In this document: positions 13,766 to 26,427 of the stretch, piece by piece
How positions within the stretch are numbered: the stretch's first letter is position 1
Layout of the letters: each line of letters begins with the position of its first letter
Origin: Paralichthys olivaceus
Lineage: Eukaryota; Chordata; Actinopteri; Pleuronectiformes; Paralichthyidae
Length of the DNA stretch: 64,000 nt
NCBI RefSeq assembly: GCF_024713975.1
Contig: NC_091093.1
Coordinates: forward strand, 16,861,501-16,925,500
Direction of reading: 5' to 3'
Made by a program: the position numbers and the translations under genes
Notes under the pieces: generated by a model
The model's database searches: none
Told to the model about the DNA's origin: nothing
What the model saw: only the letters and a program-made list of their open reading frames with translations

Positions 13766-13766
<1 letters not shown>

Positions 13767-15839
13767 ACTGGATTCAGACAGAACACAAAAAAAGATTACT
13801 GGAATGTGATTTGCTGATTTGCTCTATAATCCAGGTATCAGACTGACATAATGAAAATCTTATAAGTAACCTGAGAGCTTGGAGTGTTTATTACAGGTTG
13901 ACCAAAAATATTAACCGATATCAGCCTTGGAACAAAGGTCACAAAACAATGAGCTGAGATCATGGGACCACAACTAATCTGGCAATAAAAAGGTGAGAGA
14001 TTTATTCCTCTTTTAACACTAAGAAGAAACCTGTACTGTGCTTTACTCAGATTATGTTTCAGTATTTGACAAGTAAACATGAAGTGTTGCCTTAAACCAG
14101 GACGTGATCTACGAGAAAGTGACATGAAGATATGTGCTGCTGTTGAAAGTATACACTGCACCTTGTTGGAGAAATGTCACTATTAACTATTGGGATGAGC
14201 ACAATCTAATAAACAAAAATAATGATTTGATAACACTGGTGATACAGGAACACATGATGGATTATTTTACATTTTAGAGGCAGGTTTTTATTTATTTAGT
14301 TGATGCCAGTTTTATTGTTGTCTGAGACATTTAAAGTGATCAGGCTGCAGATAGGATCATCTCCACCATAACCTCATACAACATCCAGTCAGTTTTTCAT
14401 TAATATGAGCTGGAGGTGAAAACAGGCTGCAGGAAATTGTGTGTTTGTTTCTACCCCTTGTTTCACAGATGCTGAGGGATGCTGGGTAATCGAAATGAAG
14501 GTATGCAGGCACTGCACCAATCACAAATCTACCCAACACATCCATTACCCAAAGGAAAGCAGCTATAAAACTGTGGTGTGGCTGAGTAAAAGGAATGACG
14601 GAGAGATAGTGGTAGTACCACACCACACATGTACATTAGAAAAACTGCAGATGTCAGAGTATTGGACTGCATCTGCAGTGTCCCCATACAGAGTCCACAT
14701 ATATATCCATATAAAATCCTCACACTCAGATCTTCAAATAATTTAAGCATCAACAGAGGATTAGTAAGAAAACAACTTTCGGAATATTTATTTTAATATT
14801 TATTTTAATATTTAGTTTTGATGGCTTGTTTTGTCCAAAAGGTTTATGTGGGTAAAAATAAATAAATAAAACAGTTATCTGAGGCACTGGTTTAGGTTGA
14901 TCATGGAGCCAAGAAGTTTAAACTGCGTGTGAAACAACCGAAGATGATCACTGTGCAGATGGACAAAAGATACATTTAACCCACCAGTTGTAACAGTCTA
15001 ATAGTTTGATGATTGATTTGGATCAATAAATGAATTCTTGTCCAGTAATGATGTCAAAGATCTGAATCCAGTTTTCATCCATCTCTAAGTTTGGTTTTCT
15101 GGCGAATATAATGAGCATCATCACTTCACTGAGCTACAACTGAGGCTGACGTTTAGTTTCTGTAATGGAATCTGGAACGGATATTTTCCACTATTAGAAC
15201 AACAGTTTTCTCACATCTGAATATTATGAACAATAAGAATTCAGCCATAAACTAAAAGAAATATTTTCTTTTAGCATATTTTCAGGCTTATAGCTTTGAC
15301 CAGCAGGCAGATTTCTTTGTTTTCCGACAAAGGATTTTAACTTTCTCTGGAACAAAAAACTTTGACTTCACACCACATCAGTGCAAATATTTATTTATTT
15401 TTTCTGTATGGAAATAATCTCTTCAGTAACAATATATCTATATTAGAAAACAGAAACCCAAACTAAAATCTACATGTAATCAAATGCAAAAACTACAAAT
15501 ATACAAATAATTTTTTTATTGAAGCTAATGTGTATGTTTGATTAAACCATGCAGTACTTATACCTGCATGGTCTAAATTTAGTGCACTCAGTGCGTCCTT
15601 TCATATGAAGACAAAATATTTTCCTCACTGGACACGAAAGAGAAATGAATTGGTGAATAGGAAGTTGGTTACAAACTGCACAATGTCTCAGAAAAAAAAG
15701 ATCCAACACAAAAGGATAAAAAAATGTGTTGCTAAAGACAACAGGCACTTCAAGATAAATAGATACAAAAAAGAGTGAATTTTGTTCAGATGTTTATAGT
15801 TGATATTTAAGTGTCATCTGATGTTTAGTTCTTCTATGA

Positions 15840-15845
15840 TTTATT
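15840..15845 (-). terminator. candidate poly(A) signal of cmtr2
   Basis: AATAAA on the minus strand, about 590 nt past the cmtr2 stop. Other AATAAA copies exist further downstream, so this is only the first plausible one. Confidence 0.3.
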
Positions 15846-16433
15846 TAATTTTATGACATCAAATAAAGTCTTTAACATGGATCCTTCACCTCTGAGTGGA
15901 TATTTATAACAGAACATATGCACCGGACAGGACACTGAACAGTCCGAAAAAGCACACGTTTATCCAAAACATTGTTTCACAGTAGAACTGCATGGGTGAA
16001 AAACGTTGTGTCTGAATGGTTCTCAAGGGAGCTGCGTGAGGAAACCGGCAGAAAAGAATCTGGAGGTGTGGCGTTTGAAAGAAGCGAGCTTACCACACCT
16101 CTGCAGCCCACTCTTCATCCCTGCTTGAGGCTCGGGGCTACATGAGCTGCTATTTACATAACACACATGATTCTTAAACCTAACTGTCCGTAGTTGAGTT
16201 GCATTGTGGGAAATGGAGTTGCCTCTTTATGACAAGGAAAAAGATTCTGATAAACTGACCATATCTTTGGTTCTGTGTGAATGTTGATCTGTCTACCAGG
16301 ATTTGGACACTGTTATAAGAGGTTAATTACTTTTTTAATATCAGCACACAAGAAAGACTCCTGATTGAACTTGTGCAGTTAAAAATGATAAGACCGGTCC
16401 TGAAACAATCACGTCATCGCTCAATAACCTGCG

Positions 16434-17873
16434 CTAAGACTGATGCATGAGAAGATGCAGCTTCTGTCGGATGATTTCAGAGTTCATGGTCCACAGGAAC
16501 TCCATCAGTCCTCCAGTGAGCAGCTCCTCCATGGGAACAAACTGCAGCACCTGTCTGTCCCAGCCAGGAGGCTGACTTTCACCCCCCTCTCCACTCAACA
16601 GCTGACTCATGCAGTTGTGAAGGTCTGTGAGAACGGGCAGTATTCGAGCGGCAGCGTCGGCGCAGAAGCCAACGCACACAAGCACCGTCCCGACAACACC
16701 GGAGGGGGGCGGACACCTGAATGTGACTGAGCGAAAACACACATGCAGGCAGAATACAACAGCTGCTGTGACACGTGTGAGGGCAGAGAACACAGGCAGC
16801 AGCAGGGCATCCCCAGAGTTCAGCGTCTGCAGGGAAAACAATACACAGCCGACGAGCTGCTGCTGGTACAGCGGCTCCCCGTCGTGCAGGGTAATGCAGC
16901 CTCTTTGAGGAAGTGAAGGCTCCACAGAAAATATTAAGACCAAGTCCTCAATTTGGTTCTCACATGCACACCAGACTGTGCGGTTGCCAAACACCAGACA
17001 CTGTCTCTTCTTTTTGTTCCCGCCACTGTCCCCTGCAAGACTGGACAAGATGGAGGCTGCACAAACCACATGGCAAGAGTCACAGGGACGTACACGAGTC
17101 CAGTCGACTACCGTGTCCATCAGGGCTTCATTCAGGTGGTTTAACAGCGCTCCTTCACAGAACGGAGAGTTTCTGAGAGCAGGCAGCGCAGCCCCGACAA
17201 TAACGAACCACGAATCCATGTGACACTTGGACAGGGGGCCTTCCAGCACGCAGCCTGTCCCACCGGCCTCGGTGCAGTGTCTTTGTATCCATGTGGCATG
17301 GTAACCCTTCTCGATGCGCTCCCTCCAGGTCAAGTTCTGCAGCTCCCTTCGCTCATTAAAGGACCCTGTTTGCTTCCTCTGCCCTGGAGGTCGACCCCCT
17401 GAGACGCTGCAGCACGCGGGACTCACAGTGTTACGAGAGATCCATCGGCTCCGTGGAAGGAAGCTCACCTTCACACAGAGAGAGATGATTGATCATGATC
17501 ACACGTAAGGCTTTTAAAAGACTTATAAAGTCAGCAACTATAAAACTTGAATCTAATGTTGGATTCAATTGTATTCGAGCACAAACCAGAACATAAAATA
17601 GCTTCGAAGGGTAAATCAATTTTTTTCATCTTTTGTACCAAACCAAGGAAAAATGAAAGATTTTGTATTTTGTGCATATTAATAAATGGGAGATTATGTG
17701 ATCAGCTTCTTAGATGTTACTTTTCTGTCTTTCAGACAATAACAAACTTGTCACCTTTTGGTTTTCTGTCAAATTAAACAAGTGAATAAAGCAGCATTTT
17801 TCATTGCAAATTTCTGTACAATTTTACATACACTTATATATGGTTATTATTCAATAATACCATATAAAAGGTA

Positions 17874-17922
<49 letters not shown>

Positions 17923-19234
17923 GTATGTATATTGTATATAATTCTTTCTGAAGCTTAAAAAAAGTTTAATCTGACAGATGTCCTACCTGGAATCGCTGCA
18001 GGTATTCATGAACCGCACAGTCCCTGACGTGGTCGAGCCGCTGCCTTTGCTCTGTGCTCATATTTTCAAACAGCTGCAGGTTTTCTGTGATCGTCTCCAC
18101 CTGCAGCATGTGGAAGTAGGAGCACACCTCGTCGTGCTGTTTCAGAAACGATGCTGGAATTAGTTCATTTGGGAAGAGAGCCTCTCGGTCGGCCAGCTCT
18201 GGACCATAATTTCGAATGATTTTAGAGAGCAGAGGCCTCACAGCTTCCTTGCCGTCATAGTTCAGACACACTACGTAAACCTCAGAGTTGCCGGCCTTGC
18301 TGGTGGCAGGTTTGAAAACGTTGACAGAGCGGAAACAGCAGTTCAGCAGGTAGAGTAAGCAGATGGAGGAGTGTTCGTACAAAGTGAACATCTTCAGCAC
18401 AAAGGAGCCACCGGGGCTCAGCAGCAGCAGTGCAGCTGTGACCTCACAGTAGTGCAGCGACGCCACCAGCGCCTCCTGCTCGTCCGGGTTCTCCTGGCAG
18501 TCGAAACTACCATCTGCCGTCACCAAATCCACTCTGTGCATGTTAGACACAAACACCTGCAGCTCCAGCACGTGTTTCTGGAGCATGATGTTGCCTGTGT
18601 TGTCTGAACCAAAGAACCACCAGGGCAGCGTGTTGGCGATTAACCGGTCATCTGCGATGGTCGTGTTCCCCCCGTTGGCCTCGTGGTATGGGTTGAGAGT
18701 GTTGGCTGCCCAGCTCCAGTCGCAGTAGCGTGTGGCTTCGCTGGTTTTGATGTAGTGGTTCAGAGCGGCTATAAATGCCCCCGGAGCTTCACACAGGTGG
18801 ACAGTGTTCAGCTCTCCGCTCTGAAGAGCCTCCTCTGGAAGAAGGTTAAAGGTTCCCAGGATCTCATAGAACTTGCACCAGGCCTGAGTGCAGATCTCGG
18901 CATTGGCAGCAGAACGCACTGCGGCGATCACCTTACCCGCCCGATTGGTGGAGTTGGTGTGCTGATGCCAGACCTGGATGTTCTTGTCGCTTAGCTGGTT
19001 CTTCACAGCGTTCAGAGCCACTTTCAGGGCCGGCAGCCGACATCGCTCCTCCGCCGTGTGTCTGAGAGCAGCGTTCGGATCTGGGATACGCCACTCGCCA
19101 TTGGATGGCTTCGCGTAGATTCTGACTTTACTGAAAAGACCTTGAATCTCGAACAGTGTGTCGGGGTCAGACGCCACCATGTCACTGAAATGTTGCGGCT
19201 TGACTTTCCTCCTGGTCCCATTTCCTGAGCTCAT
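16434..19234 (-). CDS. cmtr2: cap-specific mRNA (nucleoside-2'-O-)-methyltransferase 2
   Basis: CMTR2 adds the 2'-O-methyl group to the second transcribed nucleotide of capped mRNA, using S-adenosylmethionine. Coding exons are 17987-19234 and 16434-17468. They join in phase 0 (CAG|GTAGGA donor; acceptor after TGTGTGAAG) and give 760 aa, close to the 770-aa human protein. The RrmJ-type catalytic domain is in exon 1: SAM motif HLCEAPGAF at residues 147-155, and Lys121, Asp241 (VTADGSFD) and Lys281 (FVLKMFT) at the expected catalytic positions. Exon 2 holds the C-terminal, second methyltransferase-like domain. The first ATG (19234) follows an acceptor-like CAG at 19244, implying a non-coding first exon. 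The frame is intact. The coding intron contains a long TA repeat. Confidence 0.95.
17875..17920. repeat. (TA)n microsatellite inside the cmtr2 coding intron
   Basis: About 23 TA units lie within the 518-bp intron between the two cmtr2 coding exons, 66 nt from the splice donor. Confidence 0.95.
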
Positions 19235-19243
19235 CCTCCACAC

Positions 19244-21781
19244 CTGTCATGACCAACACCAAGAGTTAGATGATGAAAATCACTCTATGTTTTAATGTTA
19301 TCCACCAGACTGTTCAGTATTAATGTGACCTGCTCACAGTGCATTTCTGCACACAGCACATTCACAGTGAATTATACCAGGGCTCAGCTCTGCAGCCCAT
19401 TTTGCGCTACATGCATGAGCGGTGTTGAATTACTAATGTCGACTCATTGTGATGTGCAGCCCTCAGGTAACAGAGCCGACTGTAAATACTGGTGATTAGC
19501 TCTCCAGGCTGGGGCTTCACCCGTTCAGGGCAACAAGAGGGTTTCTACATCACTGCTAATTACACAGACTTTAGAATCATAACGTTTTGACACATTTTCC
19601 CATATTTTATCAAGAATTTCAGGTAATAAATACATTTGGATCTAAGTTATAATAAATATCTTGTTCCTGCAATGTGGAAACCATGCATCTGCACATTACC
19701 AGCAAGACAACAGCTCAGTTTACAGTTTTGTCAAAATGCATTTTCCAATAACCTACTGAGTTATTGTTTAAAATCATCTTAAGTAGAGAAATTCCCTCAA
19801 CTCCTCAGGGAACATAAACCGTTTTTAGAAATTGACTCTGGAAAACATGTGGAAAATTGGGACTGGACATTTTCCCGAGTTTGTCACGTGAAAACACAGC
19901 AGGAGATAGTTCAGGTCAGACTCAGGAAAATATTCATAATATTGAGGTGAGGGGGGGTGTCTGGATAGAGAGGCAGGACATGATGTATTAATCATGCTGC
20001 GGATGTCACATGTTTTTGTTTACAGCACATCAACATGCCCACTTGCTCGCTGTGAGCTTTATCATGGACTTACTTTCTGGATATTTTACTTGTAGGCTGG
20101 CAAGAAAAGTTACACAAAAGGTCTCAGACATTTGCATTCTCACCGACAGCCCCTCTGCAAAATATCAACAAAGTGTCCGGACTTCAGTGCATATGTGTAA
20201 GCAGCTTTCATTTTTCTGTTTAAATTCAAAATGCAAAATCACTGTGTTTTAAGAGACAAGAATTCACAAGATACTGACAATATGTCTGATCGCCACAGAC
20301 AAAGGTACATGAGTCACAAACTCTGTTTAGGTTAGTCCATGATGGTAAACCGTTTAACTAAGCCATATCAAACTTCAAATCCTGCTACGCTTGAAATCAT
20401 TTTGAACAATTCATGCAATTATTGAGCAATTTCTAATTCATGGCATAAAGATAATTTACAGTCAGAATCATATTAACCCCAAAGCTTATTCTCCGCTCAT
20501 GTGCTCATGATTTAGTTGACTACACTGGGCAGGAGGACATATTTCTGGGTTATTTCTTGATTAGTCTTGAGTGGCTCAGTGATGAATGGCGATATACGGC
20601 ATAAAGCTGATGACAGCACATTCATCAACTATTCATCATAAATCACTCTGATAAGCACTATTACTGCGTATGAAAGTCATCAGCTCTGTGCTGTTTGTAA
20701 ATGGTTCAACGGTTGTTAATATTTAACAGGCAAGAAAGAATAACTGGCTGGATGTTACTGTTTTATCCATAAAGAGATTCAGAGAGGTGATTAAATATAG
20801 TTAGAGAGATCAGTCAAAACCATTTCGCAAATGAAAAATTACCTTAGAATTAGCTATATACTTGTCAGTCAAGGGTAAGTACAATTAATATTAGTGGCAA
20901 ATAATTAGTTCGTTAATGACAGAATATTCATTAAAACTAAATATATTTGCATGACCAAACTTCTCAATCTAATATTATAAAGAAAACCCCTTTATTATTC
21001 TTTTAATTCACATGAAGATGAACTTGGTTTGTACATAGCGGTCTTTTTGTGGCATTTTATCAACTAAAAAAGTCATACTTCTCAATTGTTCAGAAAAGAA
21101 TCTCCGTATCAATTGATTGAGAAAAATATTGGGTTTTCTACCTTGATTAAAATCAAAACGCATGTTCATCTTCAATCCAAGGATTTTCAGTGTTTCCCTG
21201 CATTTTTGTCAAAGTAAGAAGATCTCATGTTGGTGAAGTTCAAACAATTCACTACATGTTTTCATGTTGTCACAATCTGAAAGGACAGTAAGTGATATGT
21301 ACATGATTAGAGTTTACCACAGATTCAGTAAATATAATAAAATATATCTTATAAATTCTGGCAACATTAAGAACAACACTATTGGCTCCTGGACTGGATG
21401 TACAGTGACAGGTCCAGTCAGTGTGTCTCTCTGTCCTGTCCAGTCAGTGAGACTGAAACACAACTGTTGATGCGACCAAAACAACCACTAAACTACTACA
21501 TGTTGACGTGGGCAGCCTTTAGCGCTGCGTCAATGTGGCTGCGTGTTCTGGGCTGTGAATAGCACTAAAATAACCTCTACGATAAATGCTGAGAGTGGAG
21601 AACATGGACTGAATGTGACACTCGGGTCTGTCTGCTCCAGGTTCGATCGCCTCAGACCCGCAGTGTGAGGGTTCACTTGTCCTCTGATGGGTTCACATGA
21701 ACGTCTCTGTCCCTGTGTCTGCGAGTCTGTCTGTCCATCACTAAACCACTAAACCCCCGAAGACAGAGGAGACACACTCAC
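19244..21781 (-). other. probable 5'UTR intron of cmtr2
   Basis: It is bounded on the minus strand by a CCG|GTGAGTG donor at 21781 and an ATGACAG acceptor ending at 19244, just before the start codon exon. No coding exon is recognised inside. There is a local repeat of gtccagtcagtg near 21.4 kb. The intron is inferred from splice consensus only. Confidence 0.5.
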
Positions 21782-21850
21782 CGGACTAATGGCTGCAAAC
21801 AGGAAGCTGTGGCCTCACGTGACGCAGAACGACACCGCGCGTGCGTGTAG
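21782..21850 (-). promoter_or_regulatory. CpG-rich promoter / first non-coding exon of cmtr2
   Basis: The region is locally CpG-rich and contains CACGTG, an NRF1-like cgcgcgtgcg and a GC box (gggcggggc, just to the right at about 21857). On the minus strand it ends in a strong GTGAGTG donor that fits the acceptor before the cmtr2 ATG. In the joined transcript an in-frame stop precedes the ATG. The transcription start is not fixed. Confidence 0.5.
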
Positions 21851-24026
21851 AGAGTGGGCGGGGCTTCTTTTAAAGGTACATGTCGTACAAGTTAAAAATG
21901 AATGTGGTTAGTGTGAAGAGAGAGAGAGACAGAGAGAGAGAGAGCTTCAAATGGATGTCATACAAGTTAAAATGAAATAAATAACGTCAAAATGATTGTG
22001 ATCATGAGAGAGGGTTAAAGCTCCAAATTCATAATTATGTTCTAAACAAAGTAAAACAGGTTGCTTTGAATATTCATTTTGCATTCACATTTTCATTTCT
22101 AATATTTACATTTATCTGATACTACTAAATATTGTTCTTCAATTCCATATCTACAGCAACATTTGTCAGAGGTAAAATAGAGGTTAATGTGTAAATATGG
22201 TAAATGTTAATATGTTATGGAGGATATTATATTTGCTACGTGCACAGTTTTGTCTCCCTAACCCTACAAAATGTCAATATGATGGGTCAACTTTGAGTAA
22301 ATCACCTGTATTAAAAGGTGCTGTTTCAAAGAGGATCAAACCATTACATTCCAAATATACTGAAAGAGTCAATGGTTTCAAAAGGTGTTTACTTGACTTT
22401 TCACATGACTCTAAAAATCTTCCAGGTATCAAGGAGCCTGAAGCTTCTTTATACAAAACAATTAACAGAATGATGAACCCCAATTTATTGGCTTTGTGTC
22501 CGGAAAATATTTATTGCCTCAAAAGTTCATTCAACTATTAAACTTAGGTGGTCTCCGCATTTGAGAGGTATGTTAACCAAAATGAGAGATGACAAAATAA
22601 ATCCAGCTCCACTTTTTCAGTTTAAGTGCATTCAGCGTTTCTTAGGCTGTTGAATGAAATACATGATCCTCTTCTGTTCTAATGGATTTGTTTGTGTGTG
22701 CATCTTTCATTATCATGTTATATAATTATCAGAGCTGGTGTGTGTGCTAATGAAAACAGACTTTTGACTTTTACTGTTTGAATCAGATTAATCCTGCTGT
22801 TTTTTACTGCTGAATTCTCTGATTGACTTCACATATGCTGCTGAAGTAAAGGTAAATCAGGCTTTAACAGGAAATATGTCACTCAGTGAAAACAGGACAC
22901 TTACAGAAGGAGTATCATACATAATTAATGGCCCTTTGAGATTTCTAGGTGCAATTAGGATTTCCATAAATGGTTGGTGTAAAAAAAAATAGTGTCGAAT
23001 TTACTGCAATAACACTGACATGTCTTGTAATATTAATGTGCACATTGTGGTGTTATCTTTCTATCTATGTTTTAATGCTCCTGCAGAGCTGTATGTCAAA
23101 CTGGGTCATGAAGAAGTGGAGGTGGCATTAGGAACGGTTTACTTTGGAGCTTAATGTCAGAGTTATGTGTTATGGAATTTTCATAGACACTGTCTCTTGT
23201 CCTCTCTGGGGCATATAGCAACAGGCTGTTGTGTTTTGGAAGTGCGAGAGCTTGGTGAAGGTCAAAGGCTCCACTCCCTAGACATCACAGATATGAGACT
23301 GTGTAAGCAGCAATACTGTCTCCATAAATAGAAAATACATTTGATTGTTTAGGAACTAGCAGACCCATAGATTAAATGATCTGTTGGGGTTTAAAGTGTG
23401 ACTGCAGGAAAGCAGACTTCAGAATATGAGAGAGAATCATGCACAGATGTTGTGTGGATGAATTCTGATTTTCTCCTTGGCCAAGCTTCAATAAATATTT
23501 CAGCATAAGACGTTAAAGGGCTCCTGAACGCTTTCTTCACTGATGAGTTAACCATTGATCAGCAGATTTTCCACAACATTATGGCCCAGATATTAATATG
23601 AAAATACTAAAACAAAGATTATCCCAGAATTCTTAATACATATTTAAATAAAATGTTACCTTGTGAGCCATATAGCTCTGAAAATTAGAAGTGTAAATAA
23701 ACCATGACTGGATCTCATGACTACATTTCTTATACTGTGTCCTCTATACAGATAAAGCAATGAATACATTAAAAGTTACCTCTGTTTGTTCTCAAAGTTG
23801 GCTCATTGGGTTTTAATCTTTGCTGCAGTGTTTTGTGCAACAGTGCACAGATTTCCAATAACATGTGGTGCTTTCAGGAATGTGCAAGTACACTAGTTCT
23901 ATACTGAAAAATAAATGAATCACAGTTAAATTAAAGTCTGGTTTGTCTCATAACACTCTTTATCTGTATCAGGGGTCATTGATCATCTGAGAGTATTTGC
24001 TGTTTCCAAGTAAAAAATGTACAATA

Positions 24027-24150
24027 ATAGTGGTGGGGAAAGTATTCAGATTCTCGAGTAAAGCAAAAATAGAGCAGGGAAGTAAAAATCCTTCATTGAA
24101 ATATATTTTTATTTGAGTAAAAGTATTGGAATTGAAATATACCTACAGTA
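24027..24150 (+). repeat. teleost interspersed repeat (stepwise 'agtaaaagta' family)
   Basis: The order of words gtggtggggaaagtattcag, gtaaaaatccttcattgaaa, tatttgagtaaaagtatt matches a common fish repeat with multiple agtaaaagta steps. It is diverged, short and non-coding. Confidence 0.55.
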
Positions 24151-24257
24151 GCCTATATAATGAGTATGACTACATCACTACACAGCAATGGTTAATTTAA
24201 AAACTGATTTTATATTATGGGCTTTGGCATATACATTTATTTATTTATTTACTTTAT

Positions 24258-24350
24258 TGCTGCGTTCCATTTACCTCACCAGTCAGAGCTGGGAATGATG
24301 TTACAACCGTGTTGACCAGGTTCATGGTCAGGTAAGGGGGGTTCACTATA
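24258..24350 (+). repeat. diverged fish MITE fragment
   Basis: The words tgcgttccatttacctcacc, gagctgggaatgatgttaca and accgtgttgacc resemble a frequent fish non-autonomous DNA element beginning tgcgttccatttacctcgg. The far end was not identified. Confidence 0.4.
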
Positions 24351-25609
24351 GCCAGGTTATCGATTGTTAGCAATAGCAGTTGATAACAACAATATATGGA
24401 AAATTGGGCAGTAAGAAACATGGTGGCAACATGTCAACAGATAGCAGTTAGACAGTATTGTATTGATTTAATGAGACATGGTGAACCATTTTTGTCAAAA
24501 CTTAGCTCAAAATATTAAAAACACAGAATCTTTACTGTCGACAAGAGTTGAAATTAATATTAATTTTGTGATTTGTGACTAAAATGTGATTTAATGTCAT
24601 AAATGAAAATGTAACTGTGAATGTGTGTAGGGTCTGTTATGTTTAACAGAGGCTTGAGGCACCAGGAACGCTCTTCTGAGTTTACAGTATTCAAATCAAA
24701 CCCAACAACATACTGTATATATATCACAATTGACATTAAAGCAACTGGAGTTTTAAAGGTCATGTGTGAGTATGAACCAAAACTAAATGCGTTCTGAAAA
24801 TGGTAAGAGAGACAGATACACCAATACTCCACATGGCACATTATTCCTAAAGGGCAGCCGCTCCACAACATTCATCTCAATGTGAGCTCCACTATCAAAC
24901 CAGCTGTGTGACTCAGAGTCAGTGTGCACAGACACGTCCTTCAGACTCATTTAAGTGTGCATCACTGTGGTCTCACTGGAGTAAAATTGTGATTTTTGAA
25001 TGAATGTGGAGACTGGCACCTGATTTGGTCACTGATCCTGTGGTAAATGACAGGATGACAGCACTTACTGAGGTACAGTGAGAAGATGTCTGCCATTCTG
25101 CAGAATCAAACCTTGCCAATGTCTGCAGTAAACAACAATCAGGATACGTATCCACAGGTTACATGAAGGAACCTGGAGCCTGATGTCTTCAGGTTGTGTT
25201 GAAGTGTTGAAGTGAAGTGTGGTGGGTGCACAAGTACGAGAGCTGATGTCGGGTTGAGTTTATGGGTTTGTTCCGAACGATGTCAGCAGCACTGAAATTT
25301 AAGATGTTTCACTACAAACATTTTGACAGAGGAGCTGACAGAGGTGGGATTATTCCTGAATGCAGTCACCGCTGTGATGTTCTAATTTGATGGAAAGATA
25401 AAGGAAGGTGGCACCCGACAGGGAGAACAAATTCACTGTGCTATCTTTCTACTGGTTTCTATTCATCTTTATTATGAAAAATACTAAATATACTAAGTGA
25501 ATGTAAGAGGTTTAATTGAATGCATTTTGTCTTGTAGTAAAAACTTTGCATCTAACCAGTCAAGATTACATTCAATTTCCACCTCCTTTAACATTACAAG
25601 ATATTAAGT

Positions 25610-25745
25610 TTTTCAACATTTTCCAGGGGAAGGTTAATGGATCTTGATGAAAAAAATCTATGGAACTGATATGTGTGTAATGTGGTGCACCTTGATAGAA
25701 TTTAACGGGACTGTTGGGCCTTGGATGAAGTATACGTTCTCATGA
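25610..25745 (+). repeat. interspersed repeat family B, copy 1
   Basis: It shares with 45482-45715 the ordered blocks atggatcttgat, ggaactgatat / ggggactgatat, and ggactgttgggccttgg. Both resemble a widespread vertebrate repeat ending in cttggcggaggt. Confidence 0.6.
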
Positions 25746-26052
25746 GTGACTTTCTGATTAGTAAGGTTTCTTTCTTCACTGGTACTAGTGCAGTCTCACA
25801 GTTTGCTTTTATGACTTTCCCTGTTGTATTGAGCAATTGTGTTTTCAGAAAGATGTAAAGGATCCGCTCATTATTTGCATGCACATTTCACAAACGTTTG
25901 CCAGCTTTAATATCAGACAAACTAAACTAATTTTAGATTTAAGTTCAAATAATGGTAAATTGCAAATGGTTAACAAACTATAAGATTTTTAGTCATCATG
26001 CAATTGAATGTTCCATTTTGTCATTGTGGCCTATTTGCATAGCTCTATCCAG

Positions 26053-26427
26053 TTAAAGGTCCAGTGTGTAAGATTTAGGTGAAAGGGAACTATTGGCAGA
26101 AATTTAATGTAGAATAATCCTCATGATGATTTCACTAGTTCTTTTCATCTAAATTGTATGAATTGTAGTTTTCTTTACCACAGAAAAGGCCCTTTGTATT
26201 TAAATACTTTATATTTATATCAAGGGGGTCCTCTTTACAGAGGCTGCCATGTTTTTTTACATTAGTCCAGACTGGACAAACTCTACACGTTTTGAGTTTT
26301 TATGACAACTGAAGCTACCACAGTTTATTTTTCATGTTTGGAAGGAGAGGGTGAGGTGAGGGGTGTTCAGCAGCAACATGCACTTTCAACACTAGATATC
26401 ACTAAATTCTACACACTGAACCTTTAA
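26053..26427 (+). mobile_element. TTAA-bounded MITE
   Basis: The left end TTAAAGGTCCAGTGTGTAAG and right end (reverse complement TTAAAGGTTCAGTGTGTAGA) are near-perfect terminal inverted repeats, each starting at a TTAA. About 375 bp, no open frame. TTAA ends suggest a piggyBac-like target site, but the family is not proven. A diverged, truncated relative lies at about 41830-42055. Confidence 0.75.

Larger units (their letters stand above)
3715..16433. other. intergenic region between calb2 and cmtr2
   Basis: No exon of a recognisable protein was found on either strand. The open frames are short and lack domains or splice-consistent partners. The region holds microsatellites, a GAA tract, a tRNA-like interspersed repeat fragment near 11.9 kb, a repeat tail near 5.06 kb, and a few non-repetitive AT-rich stretches that could be regulatory. 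The right end should include the cmtr2 3'UTR. Confidence 0.6.

Noticed and set aside
16443-17508. Several plus-strand frames of 60-95 codons
   Set aside because: They are antisense to cmtr2 coding exon 2 and show no family signature.
18371-18994. Plus-strand frames of 62-103 codons
   Set aside because: Antisense to cmtr2 exon 1.
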